From Lactuca virosa (lineage: Eukaryota > Streptophyta > Magnoliopsida > Asterales > Asteraceae): 64,000 nt of DNA. The position numbers were made by a program, and so were the translations under genes. The DNA is taken from positions 189,535,022 through 189,599,021 of the forward strand of contig CAKMRJ010000001.1 of assembly GCA_928212115.1 (NCBI GenBank). Direction: 5' to 3'. Numbering within the stretch: position 1 is the stretch's first letter; each line of letters begins with the position of its first letter. Below are positions 43,659 through 55,562 of the stretch, piece by piece. The notes beneath the pieces were generated by a model. It had not been told where the DNA came from. It saw only the letters and a list, made by a program, of their open reading frames with translations, and ran no database searches.

Positions 43659-44869
43659 TTATGGATCTTGCACCGCCTCTCCTTGCCCCATGGCTAATAC
43701 CCTACCAGCGTTATGATTGTTGTTCTTGGGGCAGTTGCGTTTGAAATGGCCGGTTTCCCCGCATCCGTAACATGCGCGACTGGCTCCGGCGTTGTTGTCA
43801 TTAGGCAGTTTGTTTTGTTGTGGGGGCATCTTGCAATATCGGGAGTGTGTCCTTTTCGATTGCAGTTGGTACATTGGAAATCTTTGCATGCCCCATAGTG
43901 GTGATAGTTACACTTATCACACTTGGGACTGGATCCCGCGTATGGCCTTGTTGGCGCAGTTGTGGTTGAGACTGGGGCGGTTGGGGCTGGTGCTGGTGGA
44001 GCGGTAGCAGAATGGACCGCTACTGTCTTAGGCTTCTTGGATGGCCCTAAATTCTATCGCCCTTTACGCTTGTTGTCTCGGTTCTTCTTGTTCCCTCCTT
44101 CTTGTTTGTTCTCTCCCTCGGCTGCTTTGGCACTTTTCTTGTCACCGTAATCATAAAGCTTCTTTGCCAGGCGCTTTGCACTGTTGTAGGTTTCAGGTTT
44201 CGAGGCAATCACGTTACCTTGAATGGGAGGTGTCAGCCCCCAGATTAATCGCTCAACTTTCTTTCCCTCGGATGTAATCATGCCAGGACACAAAAGGGAC
44301 AGTTCGTTAAACCTCGAGATGTACGCGTCAATGTCCGAGTTTTGCACTGTAAGGTTCCATAGTTCTTGCTCGAGCTTTTGAATTTCCCATCGGGGACAGT
44401 ACTCGGCAATTAGCATTTCGTTGAGTTATTCCCAGGACAGAGCGTTTGCAATGGGAAGTGTCATGGCCTCGATATGACCGTTCCACCATGACAGTGCCTG
44501 GTCGATGAAAGTGCAGGCCGCGAATTTGACTTTACTTCCTTCCGGACACTCGCATATCTCGAACACCGACTCCACCTTCTCAATCCATCATTTCAGAGCT
44601 ATGACTCCTCCGGTCCCATTGAAAGTACGAGGTCTCGCATTGGAAAAGTCCTTGTAGGTACAGGCCCTTACGGGCCCTTGATTCATCCCGTGGTGGGAGC
44701 TTCCTGACCCTTGGCCTTGTCCACCACCATTGTTTCCGGCTTGGATGTGGGCTAGAGTTGCTGTCATTGCGGCTGAGACTGCCGCTTGCAAGGCCGCGGA
44801 GTTCATTTCCGGCGGGGGCGGTGGTGTTGGTGGTGTCTTGTTATTCCTACGGGTTGATCTCCTCGGCAT
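43659..44869 (-). pseudogene. Tekay gag
   Basis: Starts MPRRSTRRNNKTPPTPPPPP at 44869, includes the retrotransposon gag core (ECPEGSKVKFAACTF region in mixed frames, then EIQKLEQELWNLTVQNSDID, YISRFNELSLLCPGM) and a zinc knuckle CYGCGETGHFKRNC (about 43780). Stops interrupt it: TGA at about 44585 where a Trp codon is expected and TAA near 44425. Both look like single-base changes, in line with decay of a silenced copy. Confidence 0.85.
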
Positions 44870-45144
44870 CTTTCTGTCATGGATCAGAAGGACAATGAGA
44901 ATCGAAAGTATTTTATTTCACTATTTTATAGAATAGAATTGGTGATTTGGTTGTGTGCGAGTAAGTGTGGATATGAAATTAACACGCAATAATAGTAATA
45001 GAGCACATCACAGATAACACATCATATATATCCGTTTTTCATTGATGTTAATTTCCTGAGTACATGAAATTTTTTCCTTTAAGGCATACAAGTACATGAA
45101 GTGCAATAAAATCTAACGAAGTAACGACTCCATGAATAGTGCAA

Positions 45145-45795
45145 TCACTTAATCATGTCATCGATAATACATTGGAAGGTGCACAAAGGGAAAACCGATA
45201 CGGTAGGCAATAAATCGTGACGAGCGGAGTCTGGTGGTGCTGACGACGAGGTAGATGCGCCCTGAAGTTTTCCCAGGTGGTGCTCAGCGGTCCTAAGCCG
45301 GGCTTCCATCTCTGCCTGGCGTGCCTGGTAGTCCCTGACTACCTCCTGGGTCATCCTTTCCGCGCGCTCAACCGCGGCCCTCATAGCCACCATTTGGCCG
45401 GCGGTTACCTGTGTCTGCTCGCCAATGTCGCGTGTCCTTCTCACCATCACGGGTAGGGCCCGGTCTACAGGTCCACCGTGTCGTAGGTCGAAGTAGTCCC
45501 GATTCATATCAAATGGAGATCGTCCTCCTTGTTGACGGCTCCATCTCTCGACCTCGTGTGCCCACGGGGGCGTTGGCCCATTGGGACCCATCCTATATGG
45601 GGGCACCCTTGCCATATAGGGTGGATTGATAACTTTGGACTCCGCGTCCGAGTCATCGGTGCCACCGTCATCCTCTTCGGGCTCCTCTTCCAGTTCTTCT
45701 TCGGGTTCCTCTTTTGGGTCCTCTTCTGGCTCAATCCATCCGTCATTCCCTTGGTTGGGGAAATAGGGATCTCCGGGAAGATGAAATCCAGCCAT
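45145..45795 (-). CDS. Acidic coiled-coil ORF upstream of Tekay gag
   Basis: 216 codons, uninterrupted, while gag and pol beside it are full of stops. ATG chosen at 45795 (MAGFHLPGDPYFPNQG); a longer frame from 45855 is also open. A strongly acidic stretch (EEDPKEEPEEELEEEPEEDD, about residues 22-41) is followed by a PPYMARVPPYRMGPNGPTPP segment, then a charged region with heptad-like spacing (VAMRAAVERAERMTQEVVRD onwards) and a Ser/Pro-rich tail. No catalytic motif, no zinc knuckle, no signal peptide. It lies between primer site and gag on the same strand. Some plant gypsy groups carry an extra ORF there; the role is unknown. Confidence 0.6.
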   Translation of the reverse strand: MAGFHLPGDPYFPNQGNDGWIEPEEDPKEEPEEELEEEPEEDDGGTDDSDAESKVINPPYMARVPPYRMGPNGPTPPWAHEVERWSRQQGGRSPFDMNRDYFDLRHGGPVDRALPVMVRRTRDIGEQTQVTAGQMVAMRAAVERAERMTQEVVRDYQARQAEMEARLRTAEHHLGKLQGASTSSSAPPDSARHDLLPTVSVFPLCTFQCIIDDMIK

Positions 45796-45855
45796 AGCAT
45801 CTGCACGAGAATTTTTATAAGTACGAGATAATAGATAGCATACTAAATACTCCAA

Positions 45856-46186
45856 TAGTATTTTAATTGTTTAGTTTTGGGTTCCTTACAACTTTTGACT
45901 TAGCTTTGGTAAGTTTCTAGTTCATTAGCCACCAATATTTATTCCCAAGCACATGTTAGTCGTATTCTAAATAAATATAATTGATCAGACTATATTTATC
46001 TCTAATACGATTACATAACTGCCCAGGTTTAACTGTGATGTACTCTACTATAAACAACTTTTGTTTTGTTCTTGTTATGATACCACCCTAGCAAGTATGT
46101 ATACTTTTAGTCAGAGTGTTTTAGTCCCATTGTATTTATAGTTGTATATCTTGTATGGCTAGATATACTAGTTCACTATAAACAAT
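45856..46186 (-). other. Tekay leader next to primer site
   Basis: AT-rich, non-coding, matches 17489-17743 of copy A from 45935 on. Nothing else seen. Confidence 0.7.
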
Positions 46187-46198
46187 GCTCTGATACCA
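46187..46198 (-). other. Primer binding site of Tekay, copy B
   Basis: gctctgatacca three bases from the LTR end at 46202. Confidence 0.9.
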
Positions 46199-46201
46199 AT
46201 C

Positions 46202-49140
46202 TGTCACACACCCGGACCAGGACGACGGAAACGTCCGGACGCGGGTGACTTCATTGTGTAGTATCATAACAATTGCATATAAATGAAACATAGCAAATCA
46301 AAACATCATGCATCAATATAACAAGCTTACATTGTTTTACATCGTGTTTATGTTCTCAAATATTACACAAAAGAGACATTAGTAAGCAATCCCAAAATAC
46401 ATCAAAATATTCTTGAGTCCGCGATCCATAACCTGCTTATTGGTTTACTGAGAATACAAGTCGTTTGAAAAGCGTCAACATAAAATATGTTGGTGGGTTC
46501 ATAAGCATTTTCGTATAAAACTTTGATGATAGTTTAGAAATCCGGAAAATCCAATATTTTCTTATCAAAATCGTTGTAAGTCTTGTTTCAAATCGAGTAT
46601 AGTTGCATGTGTGTCTTAGTTCTTTATTTTAAAAAAAATCGTATAAAATCGTTTCCTCCAGAAAATCCTATATTTTCTGATGTATAAAATAGTAGCTTTT
46701 AAAACAATAACATGTGTGTGAAAAGTCTCAATTGAGGTATTCAAAACACAGTTGATTATAAACCCGAAGGTAAAATCTGTAAAAGTACATTTCTGATATA
46801 TTCTAGTGAGTCGTTATAACCATACTAATACGACGGAGTGCCCGTTATGACGTTCTTCAGGCGTCGGTTTCGTTTAAGACATTTGTCACCCTAGACTGGC
46901 CGGTCTAGCTGTAGCGAACAGCGAAGGTGCGGGGTGTCAACCCCGTATAGATCTATACACAAATTCCCGTTCTCCTTCCAGGAGACTCTAGTTATAACTC
47001 TTACAGGACTTAAAGTGTACAATATTGTATTAATATATGTACTACGAAGATTTGTCTGATAGAATACTCACAGTTTCACGCAAATCGTTGAAATCCATTA
47101 TTTACTAAATAAATAATAATAGTTGTATTTGTTGACTAGATATTCCGTTTCGTTTTATTTGTTGAAAATAATCCGCTTTAAATATTTATCGAATCGATTC
47201 AATATTAGCGAAGTCGGCTAAAATGGCTCTCCTCTCTATATATTACTAAGTGAGACCCCATTTACCGAGGAAATGTCAAGTTATGATTTGTGTAAAACTA
47301 TGACTTCTGTGAGGTTATGACAACAGCTTTATGACATGCAAAATTTTCTATCATAGAGGCTCTGTTTGCATATATTCTAGGTGACCTTACTTATATCAAA
47401 TTTTTTTAAACAACCCCTTAACAGTTTCTAAATAGTCATTTATGGAACCTCACGTTCACAGAGAGTTATATACAAAAAAAATGATAATATTTCAACACAC
47501 ATATTAAACACACGTATACATGCAATCATTCAATAATTTAGAACAAGAGGTGACTTGTACTCTCCCCCAAAATCAATAAAAACTTAGGAAAAAGGTGGGG
47601 TATGAAGCTCACCTTGGTTATCTTTGTTGGGTGGTTTGAAGAGTGATGAGGAAGTCTCCAACTCCAAAACTTGGAAGATTCTTAAATCTCTAAAGGATTC
47701 TAGGAATAATTTTTCGTGTATAAATATAGTGAAATCTTAGAATAATGGGAAAAATATTTATTTAGAGAGGATAAAATACTTACCCAAGGAATCTGGGAAT
47801 TTCTTTTGAAGAGATGAACTTGGAGCTTGAAGGAGTTGAGAGTGTTCTTGTGAGTTTTCTGGAAGTGAGGAGTGAGAAGTGGAATAAGGGAGGAAAGGTT
47901 CACGTATCAAAAGGGGAGGATAAGGGTGACTTGACATTTGCATGGAAAGCTGGTGGGTAAGGCTTAGTTTCTTTGGATAATACATGTTTATTTGGGGTTT
48001 GCATGGGAAATGAGGAATTTGGATCACATCATAAAGTCAAACACTTTATCTTCTTAGAAACCTCTTTAAAATCTTTGACATTATTTTATATAAATATGTT
48101 TAAAATAATTAATTTTCGCATAAAATAGGGGTTTAAGGGGTTTAGGACATGAAAAATACGAGTTTGGAGGAATTCCCGACGTCAAAATGTCCTAAGCTGA
48201 AGAAAAGGTCCGAAAATTATGAAAATCCGGAGTGGGATGATACTCCTGCGAGGATCCGAAGGACTTGAGAAGAATTCTGGAGTCGTTTGCTCAAATCCGG
48301 AGTCACCAGGCGAAATGCGAAGCTGAGTTTCAATTTCCGGAGCATCTCCTCAGTTCCGAAGTCATGAGGCGGAGTCAGTGGTCCGGTCCGAGGTGCGAAG
48401 CCGGCTGGAACTTCCCAAGCTGCCTCAAGCGAGATCTTCCGGAGCCACTTTTTCCGGGGTGTGCGAGCTTATCCGAATGCAAGGGGAGGGGGGGTTCCAA
48501 AGCTGTTTCCTCTTGGCTCCTTAGAAGACATTCCGGATGAGAGGTTTAGGACTAAGAGGGTTCTGGACGAGAGTTTCAGGACCAAGAGGGTTCCGGACCA
48601 AGATGTTCAGGACCAAGAGGGTCCTTTTGGGTTCTCTCCTCTGGTTTTGGGTTGTTTCCGACGGAGGAATGTACGTAGAGAGATTTGGGAGAGACTTCAT
48701 ATTCTTGGAGAGATTTGGGAGAGACTTCATATTCTTGGAGAGATTTGGGAGAGACTTTATATTCTTTGAGAGATTTGAGAGAGAGAGGGATATAGTGGGA
48801 GAGATTGAGGGAGATTTTGCCGGGATCCTTTATTAATGTTTTTCTTCGTAGTTCAAGGTCCTTAGACTTAGATACAATTCTATTTTGAGTGTTATACACT
48901 CCCGAAGGGCACTTAATAGTACTTTATAGAGCTGATACTTCCCTCAATCAGATTAGGGCTTTAAGTTTGGAACATTTGAAACCTTCAGGTGTTACTTTGC
49001 GTTAAGATTTATTGTCATACATTAGCAACCATAAGTAAACCCTAACAAATAAGCACTAGATGAGTTGACCAGATGACCCGTTGACCTTGATTTGACTTTG
49101 ACTTGACATTGACTTGACAAGAAACTTTCCGGTTGTCACA
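46202..49140 (-). repeat. Tekay 5' LTR, copy B
   Basis: 2939 bp; plus-strand ends TGTCACACACC and GGTTGTCACA. Shorter than copy A because of a deletion near 47440 (equivalent to about 18990-19190 of copy A) and only three units of the 30-bp repeat (48682-48770). Confidence 0.88.
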
Positions 49141-50365
49141 GAAATATTAGAATCATTTGGTGATTTGGGAGATTGAACCTTTGGTACCCATCTATAGTTG
49201 GGTTTAACCCATTTCTTGTTTGATCTGATGGGTGCCTTATCACTCGCTTTTGAACTTGAAGTCGGCCGCCGAGATGACTTTGACCTAACCGGTCTTGGTT
49301 TCACTGGAGCATCTCTTGAATAAAGGCTTCTTGGCCGGCATTCCCTTCATGTCCTTGGGATTTGGATTCTTGGACTTGTAGGTTTGATTCTTGGCCTTCT
49401 GCGCATTCCAGTCGCCATTGCGCGATTGAGACCTCGAATGATTTATTTTGGAGGATCTCCCACTTGTTGCATTTTGCCATCCTTGTGCGTAGTAGGGAAC
49501 ATATGCTCGATTTGGACAATTTCTGGCAATGTGTCCAGGTGTTCCAAAGTGAAAACAAGTTTGTTTCTTCACTGGGAAGTTGTTTCTTCCTGCCCCTGGT
49601 GGCGTGCCTTTGCCTTGTCTCTGATTGTTCCCACAAGCACACTTGTAGTAGGCACTCTGATTTGCTTGTTTTGGTGGCCTGTATTTTCCAATAGCAGGTT
49701 GATTAGAAGCAACATATTCAGAGTTCAAGGAGTCATTTGTTTGTTCAATAATGTTCTCCTTGTTCTCATCTTCCACTACTTTACATGCACAAGAAGTAGA
49801 ATCATCAAAAACATTCAACTTAATATTCTCAATTGGCCCAGATGGTTCAGTCTAAACTGAAGCAGGTACATGGGTATGGCCATACTGAGTAGGCATTTCT
49901 TCCTCATTGGTCTCAAGGGGTGGGTTATAGTTCTCATTGAAAGGAGGTGGAACACTATAATACCCAAGACCCTTACTTTTATTATCTTTGAATTTTAGTT
50001 GTTTTTCAATCATGGATGCAACCACCTCACTTGACACATCAAAATTCTTAAACGTGAATTCAACATCATTATATTTAGCTTTCAATGCATCAAGTTCGGC
50101 AGTTAATTCGGAAAGCTGTCTCTTAATATAGTCATATATTTTCACATTTGTTGCTATATTCCTCTTGAAGTTTTCTAAAGTCATTGGTTTTGGCCTCTAA
50201 TTGTGCTTTCAAGGGTTTTTGGGCCTTCCTAAGAGTATATCCTTCATATTTAAGGTCCTCATTTTCCCTTTTTAGCAAATCATTTTGTTCACGGAGAAAT
50301 TTAATCGTAGCTTCACAAGATTGAGAACATGAAACTTCATTGACCGGGATGTTTGAGGAACTCAC
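49141..50365 (-). pseudogene. Sirevirus-like gag, copy B
   Basis: Element order 50365 to 49141. A coiled-coil part (VSCSQSCEATIKFLREQNDL, LKRENEDLKYEGYTL) opens without an ATG, a GTG standing where ATG would be expected. A frame change near 50180 leads to NFKRNIATNVKIYDYIKRQL, then the shared TAG, NVFDDSTSCACKVVEDENKE and a zinc knuckle in which the second Cys is Phe (CFHFGTPGHIARNC), whereas copy A keeps CFHC. The frame continues to KWVKPNYRWVPK and is cut by the Tekay LTR at 49140. The MITE of copy A is absent. Confidence 0.8.
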
Positions 50366-51232
50366 TATTTATCAAAAACGCCCTTTGAATTAAAAACAAG
50401 AAAGTCAACCTTAAAAGTCAAGTTTTTTTTAAAGTCAAACCGAAAAAGTGAAATTTAAAGTCAAACATAAAAGTCAAACTTAAAAGTCAAACCGAAAAGC
50501 TAAACGTGAAAACTTGAAAGGTTAAACGAGAAAGTCAAAGGTCAAACTTGAAAGTCAAAGTCAAATTTTAAGGTTAAAAGTCAAAATTGATAGTCAAAAA
50601 TTAAAAGTCAAAGGTTTATGGCCAAAAATGAAACTTCAAAATTTAAAAAATTGATTTTTGGGCCAAAATTGAAAAAATATCTGAAACTAGAATCGGAAAA
50701 ACGAAGCTACTTGAACTAAAACGGGAAGATGTATAACATGTGGCTTGCTAGACAGATTGGTAAGGAGGTGGGTTGAGTATGCGAGAGGCGCGAGTTCCAA
50801 TCCTTGCACGCCCCCGATTTTTGAATATTCGATGATGGCCGCAAACGAGGACCGCAAACCTGCGAGGACCGAACACGTGCTAGAACTCGGACCGAACACG
50901 TGCGCAACCGAACACCTGCTGGGCCGAAAATCGATTTCGGCTGTAAACACCTCGGAGCGAAAACTCGCACATGCTCCTCCTGACCGCAAACGTGTTTCCG
51001 GCCGAAAACTCCGAGGAAAGCTTGCTATTAGTGTGAAAATGGCCGCCGGAACTCGCGAAAAAACACGTTTTTTACACTTTTTAGCTCCAAAACTCGATCA
51101 AAAACTCGTTTTTATGCAAAACACAAAGAACAAACCCCAATATTTTTTCAAAAACTATCCAAAAACGTAAAATCCTTTAAGAAAAAGTGCAAAAACGCTC
51201 CAGATCTTGCCAAAGAGATTGATACAATCCAA
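50366..51232 (-). other. Sirevirus-like 5' leader, copy B
   Basis: Same layout as 22746-23625: TTGACTTTT-type array (50400-50610), tRNA-like box pair (50741-50803) and cgaacacgtg-rich part. No coding frame supported. Confidence 0.6.
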
Positions 51233-51244
51233 GCTCTGATACCA
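51233..51244 (-). other. Primer binding site of Sirevirus-like element, copy B
   Basis: gctctgatacca two bases from the LTR. Confidence 0.9.
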
Positions 51245-51246
51245 AC

Positions 51247-51681
51247 TGTAAGTCCCCAAATTGGCTTGATGTATCAATCCGATCCACTTGATGGTGCGGA
51301 ATCCCAATCAAGTGGATGATGCAAGATAAAATGGAGAAGAAGAAGAAGAAGAACTTGATGAATCTATGATGTATTGATGATAAGAATGAAGAACACTACA
51401 TAAGATTCACACTTCTCTCTGCTTTCTCTCTCTAGAGCTCCTTCCCCTCAACAATGGCTTCCCTTTTTATATGGACCTCTATTTCTCTCATGTGCCCTAA
51501 AACACTCCCCTTGCCCCTATAAATACCTCTGGACTTCACCGAAGCCCAAAACACAAAGGCTAGACCGAAAACACATGCGTTTTCGGTCCCAGCTACAAAT
51601 AAACTAATAATATTTTAGGCCCAAGACTAAAAACAATAAACGCTTAGAAAAGTAAAGTATAAACCATATTTTGACCCAACA
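51247..51681 (-). repeat. 5' LTR of Sirevirus-like element, copy B
   Basis: 435 bp, same borders and same right flank (agaac) as in copy A, so the pair arose by duplication of one insertion and not by two insertions. Confidence 0.9.
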
Positions 51682-53130
51682 AGAACTCCTTTAGCAAGGT
51701 CGAGTGGAAGATCTATATCAATCAGAAAGGAAAACTGCAACAAAAATAAATGACAATGTGAAAAATTCTTTGGAGGGACAATATCCGTAAAGTTGACAAA
51801 ACCATAAGGACGATGAATGTAAATTTGCAATCTAGCCTAAAATAATATAAACCCTTTCAATAATGATAGAATTAGTAGATAAGAATATGATCCAATTGTT
51901 TAACATGCCAATCATTACATTAGCATCTACATACTAAGAATTTAACATGCCAATCGTTTTATAGGTCATTTCCATATTTAAGAAACTAAAAATATAGTAT
52001 AATTTATATAATGATCAACCGAAATATATAGAAAACATATACACATACACATACATATATCATTGCAGATTGTGTGCTCATAATCTAAGCAATATAGAAT
52101 ATTCCAAGTTTCAGAGTACAAAAAACAGATAGTGTTTACTAATATCACCCACCTAAGCAGATTTTGAAAGCTAACAAAGTTCTTGTAGCAACTTCTTTCC
52201 TATTATCACATGTAATAAATTTAGCCAAGTACAAACTCACCTATACACTAACCAGGCGTTAATATGAAAATAAGACATAAGAATTTTCAATGAGAAAAGA
52301 ACTTACACCTCAGTAAGATTCTCCAATTTCTAGAAAGAGAGAGGCAGAAAGTAAAATTAGCTAGGACTTTTAAGAGGTACGATGGATATGTCATTCATTT
52401 GTCAAAACTGCAAAACAAAGTGATCTTTCATCTCAAAATTCCAAATGGTGATCCCGTTAAGCATAACCGAAGAAAAATTATATTCATAACATAATGAATT
52501 TGGATCTTAAACCTGAATCTGTTTTTGAATCACAACTAGGTGATGGAGGGTGTTTTCGTTGCAATCTGTTTGTATGGCTAGCTCTTCATCATTCCATAAT
52601 TGAGAGAAAAAACTTTTGGCCCCAAAACGATTAAAGGAGATACAGGTATGTAAAATGGTGTCCTCATTTTCATGTAGATCTCTACCAAGATCATGTTTTG
52701 CTTGAATGACTACTTTTATCACATCTAATTGTTCGTTCATGGCAACCAAGTACAATAGTGTCCAGATGGGTGCAAAGGTATTTTGGTCAAGTATTAACAA
52801 ATTATGATGATACAATTACATATCATTAATGTAAATATTTGACAATTTTTTTTTCTCACCTGTAACATGATATTCAATGCATTAAAAGATTGTTTCCAAA
52901 TAACAACGATGTTGGCCCACGGTGACTTAATTCTTAGGCATAAAAGAGAAATCTTTGAGAATATCCAAAGAAGAAAAAAAAAAGATATTATTGGTTTTTA
53001 ATATCTTTTTAAATCAATTAATAAACAACAAAAAAGATTTTTTTTTATGGCAATGTAAAGAAGGCTACATAAACCGAACCTGGGACTCTCTGTAATGGCA
53101 GATGAGACAAAGATTTGTTGGCACTTTGTC
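51682..53130. other. Host-like DNA between elements, copy B
   Basis: Counterpart of 24059-25502. Includes the same exon-like FSFLIDIDLPLDLAKGVL stretch after a ttgcag site (51683-51738) and the ankyrin-like segment. The rest is AT-rich, intron-like. Confidence 0.45.
52507..52815 (-). pseudogene. Ankyrin-repeat exon, copy B
   Basis: Open minus-strand frame of 102 codons. Blocks such as NTFAPIWTLLYLVAMNEQLD, VIKVVIQAKHDL, ENEDTILHTCISFNRFGAK and CNENTLHHLVVIQKQIQ follow the pattern of plant ankyrin repeats (the ..DTILHLCV..NR..AL and GNTLLHLAV positions), about two to three repeats. A GT donor-like site follows KQIQ. Key consensus residues are changed (APIW for TPLH, ENTLHHL for GNTLLHL), so it is a decaying gene fragment. 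Copy A has a stop and a frameshift here. The rest of the gene is not identifiable. Confidence 0.5.
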
Positions 53131-53135
53131 CTGAC
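53131..53135. other. Target site duplication ctgac, left, copy B
   Basis: Matches ctgac at 63766-63770; copy A has ccgac at both sites. Confidence 0.8.
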
Positions 53136-53879
53136 TGAAGGGTTTCGAGCATCCTAGCAACCTTAAGGTGCACATACAACCCTAAATGCTTTAGATCTAT
53201 GTTTTCTCTAATTATACATGCAAAATGATTTTCCAAAGCATTGTCCTATCTAGCATACAAACATAGGTACTTGTATAACAAAAGTAGATAGAAGACATAC
53301 CATTTATTGTAGCTTGTTAATTGGAGCTTTAAGAGCCTAGCACCAATAATGTGACTGCCTCAAATGGAACCACAAATCACCACCAACAATTGGAAGACTT
53401 GAGAGAGAGTATATTGCACACTAAAATTGGTTATGCTCTTATCATACACACTTAGTGCCGATTTTGGTAGCAAGGACTTCTTTATATAGTATGGCATGAT
53501 TAGGGTTACATCCATGTAAACCCTAATACCCATGACCTTTCACATTACATAGGATCCATGGGTAAAAACCTCCATGGACTTCCATGTTGGTTTAGCCCAT
53601 CCTAAATAATCATTGGCCCATACTCTAAGAATCCATATTTAATTAGTCTCTTTTGATCACTAAATTAATTCCAAATTAATTCTTGACCAATAATAATTAA
53701 ATAATATGATTGCGTATTAATATATTAGAACTTATAATACATTAATAAATCATAAATAACCTCTTCTCAAAAGTCCATCCTTACAAATTGTTCCGGTGAA
53801 ATGCAACCCAAATGGACCATGCTAAATCGGGTCAAGTACATGCCAAATATAGTTATGGACTTAGAAACCTTATCTAACA
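53136..53879 (-). repeat. Copia 3' LTR, copy B
   Basis: 744 bp, equivalent of 25508-26252, followed by the polypurine tract complement. Confidence 0.9.
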
Positions 53880-54733
53880 GTCTCCCACTTGGATAAGTCT
53901 AATAACTATAGTTGCAAGTACGACTTCAGGAACCGACCAGCAATTGTAGCTCTTAAAACCTTGTCGAACTAAGACGCGCCATTTTGGATAAGTGATCATA
54001 TAATCCTCTGTTCTCAAGATATCAGCCAGACAAATACATGGGACAATGTCATGCTTATTGTCCAGCAGTTTTTTCCCGATTTCCGATTTTTTTGACATAG
54101 AACTTAATTGAACACATCAATTTAGTTCTGACCGGGCCCGACACATAAGTCAAAACAAAATCATCGAGGGGACCAAGATATCACTTCTAATCCTCCGAGG
54201 ACTAAAAGGAACAGATAAACTTCGACTCATATGCTTGTACTAACTATTCGCCAAATCATACACAATAGCACGTTTTATAAAATCAAGTTACTGATGCATT
54301 TTCTTATTATCAATGTACAACCAACTCATAATCAACAACTCATATCTCTTGGTTTGAAGACTTATATGATATTATCGTCTCACAATAACTCAAGATAAAT
54401 TCCATGAAGTGATACAAGTGAGCGTGGGTTTAATCCAATAATCAGAACTTATGATTACTCATGAATGATGTAGCAACTTTTGCTATGTCTAAACGCTTTA
54501 GACATCTACAAGCCTAATTCATGACAGTCTTGCTTCAATACCTACTTCTAAATTATGATCGAATGTGGACAGTTTGAATAATCTTATTATTCTGGAAGTC
54601 AAAACATGCAAAATGAAACAATAGTAAACAATTAACACAAGATAGTAACTGTACTCATAAATAAACAACAACTTTTATTTAATCATCAAATGTCAATTAC
54701 ATTTTATCTATTACAAGTTTCAGAAGTAGCTAT
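53880..54733 (-). other. Copia 3' non-coding region, copy B
   Basis: Equivalent of 26253-27106. Nothing coding seen. Confidence 0.75.
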
Positions 54734-55562
54734 CTAATCATTAAAACTAATATCATCCTTCATCCCGATGCACCTCGCATGTTGCAAATGCTTAACCCTA
54801 CTCAGTCCCTTCGTGAGGGGATCTATTGGGTTCTCCTCTGGCGATACCCTCTTTGCTACGAGGAGTCCTTCTTCTATCTTGTGTCTTAGGAAGTGATATT
54901 TTCTGTCAATATGCCTGGATCTGCCATGATCCCTTGGTTCCTTGGCTAAGGCAACTGCACTATTGCTGTCATAGAAAATCTGCACAGGCTCCTTTATATA
55001 TGGTACAACTTCAAGGTCTCCGATGAAGTTCTTCAGCCAAATCGCCTCCTTCGCTGCTTCGCTTGCTGCTATGTAGTCTGATTCGCACGTTGAATCATCT
55101 ACAGTCTCCTGCTTGGAACTTTTCCAAGTAACTGCCCCTCAATTCAGGGTAAAGACCCATCCCGACTGAGAGCGGAAATTATCTCTGTCGGTCTAAAAGT
55201 TGGGGTCGCTATACCTCACTACTCTCAAGTCATCACTCCCACCGAGAGTAAGGACCCGGTCCTTAGTCCTCCGCAGGTACTTGAGAATGTTCTTTACCGC
55301 AGTCCAGTGAGCCATGCCAGAATTCCCATGAGATCTGCTGACCATGCTCAAAGCAAAGGCCGCATCAGGGCGAGTACAAGTCATAACATAGATGATCGAG
55401 CCAACAGCGGAAGCATATGGTAATCGACTCATCTTAGCTGTCTCAGCCTCTGTACTCGGACTCTGAGTCTTACTCAGTTTTGCATTACTTTGGATCGGTA
55501 AGTCACCTTTCTTGGAATTCTGCATGTTGAACCTTTTCAACACCTTGTCCAAGTAGGTACTT
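54734..55562 (-). pseudogene. Copia RT end and RNase H, copy B
   Basis: RT connection (TYLDKVLKRFNMQNSKKGDL, TRPDAAFALSMVSR) and RNase H (IFYDSNSAVALA, SRHIDRKYHFLRH, KGLSRVKHLQHARCIGMKDD). In the RNase H box the usual IFCDSNSA is IFYDSNSA. Stops occur near 55195 and 54986. Confidence 0.88.

Larger units (their letters stand above)
38173..49140 (-). mobile_element. Tekay-like Ty3/gypsy element, copy B
   Basis: Truncated 3' LTR (38173-40286), polypurine tract, pol, gag, an extra acidic ORF, leader, primer site and 5' LTR (46202-49140). Chromovirus assignment comes from the integrase and the C-terminal KVRWSAKHGPEFTWECEDQM block. It sits inside the Sirevirus-like gag region. Gag and pol carry several stops. 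Confidence 0.88.
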
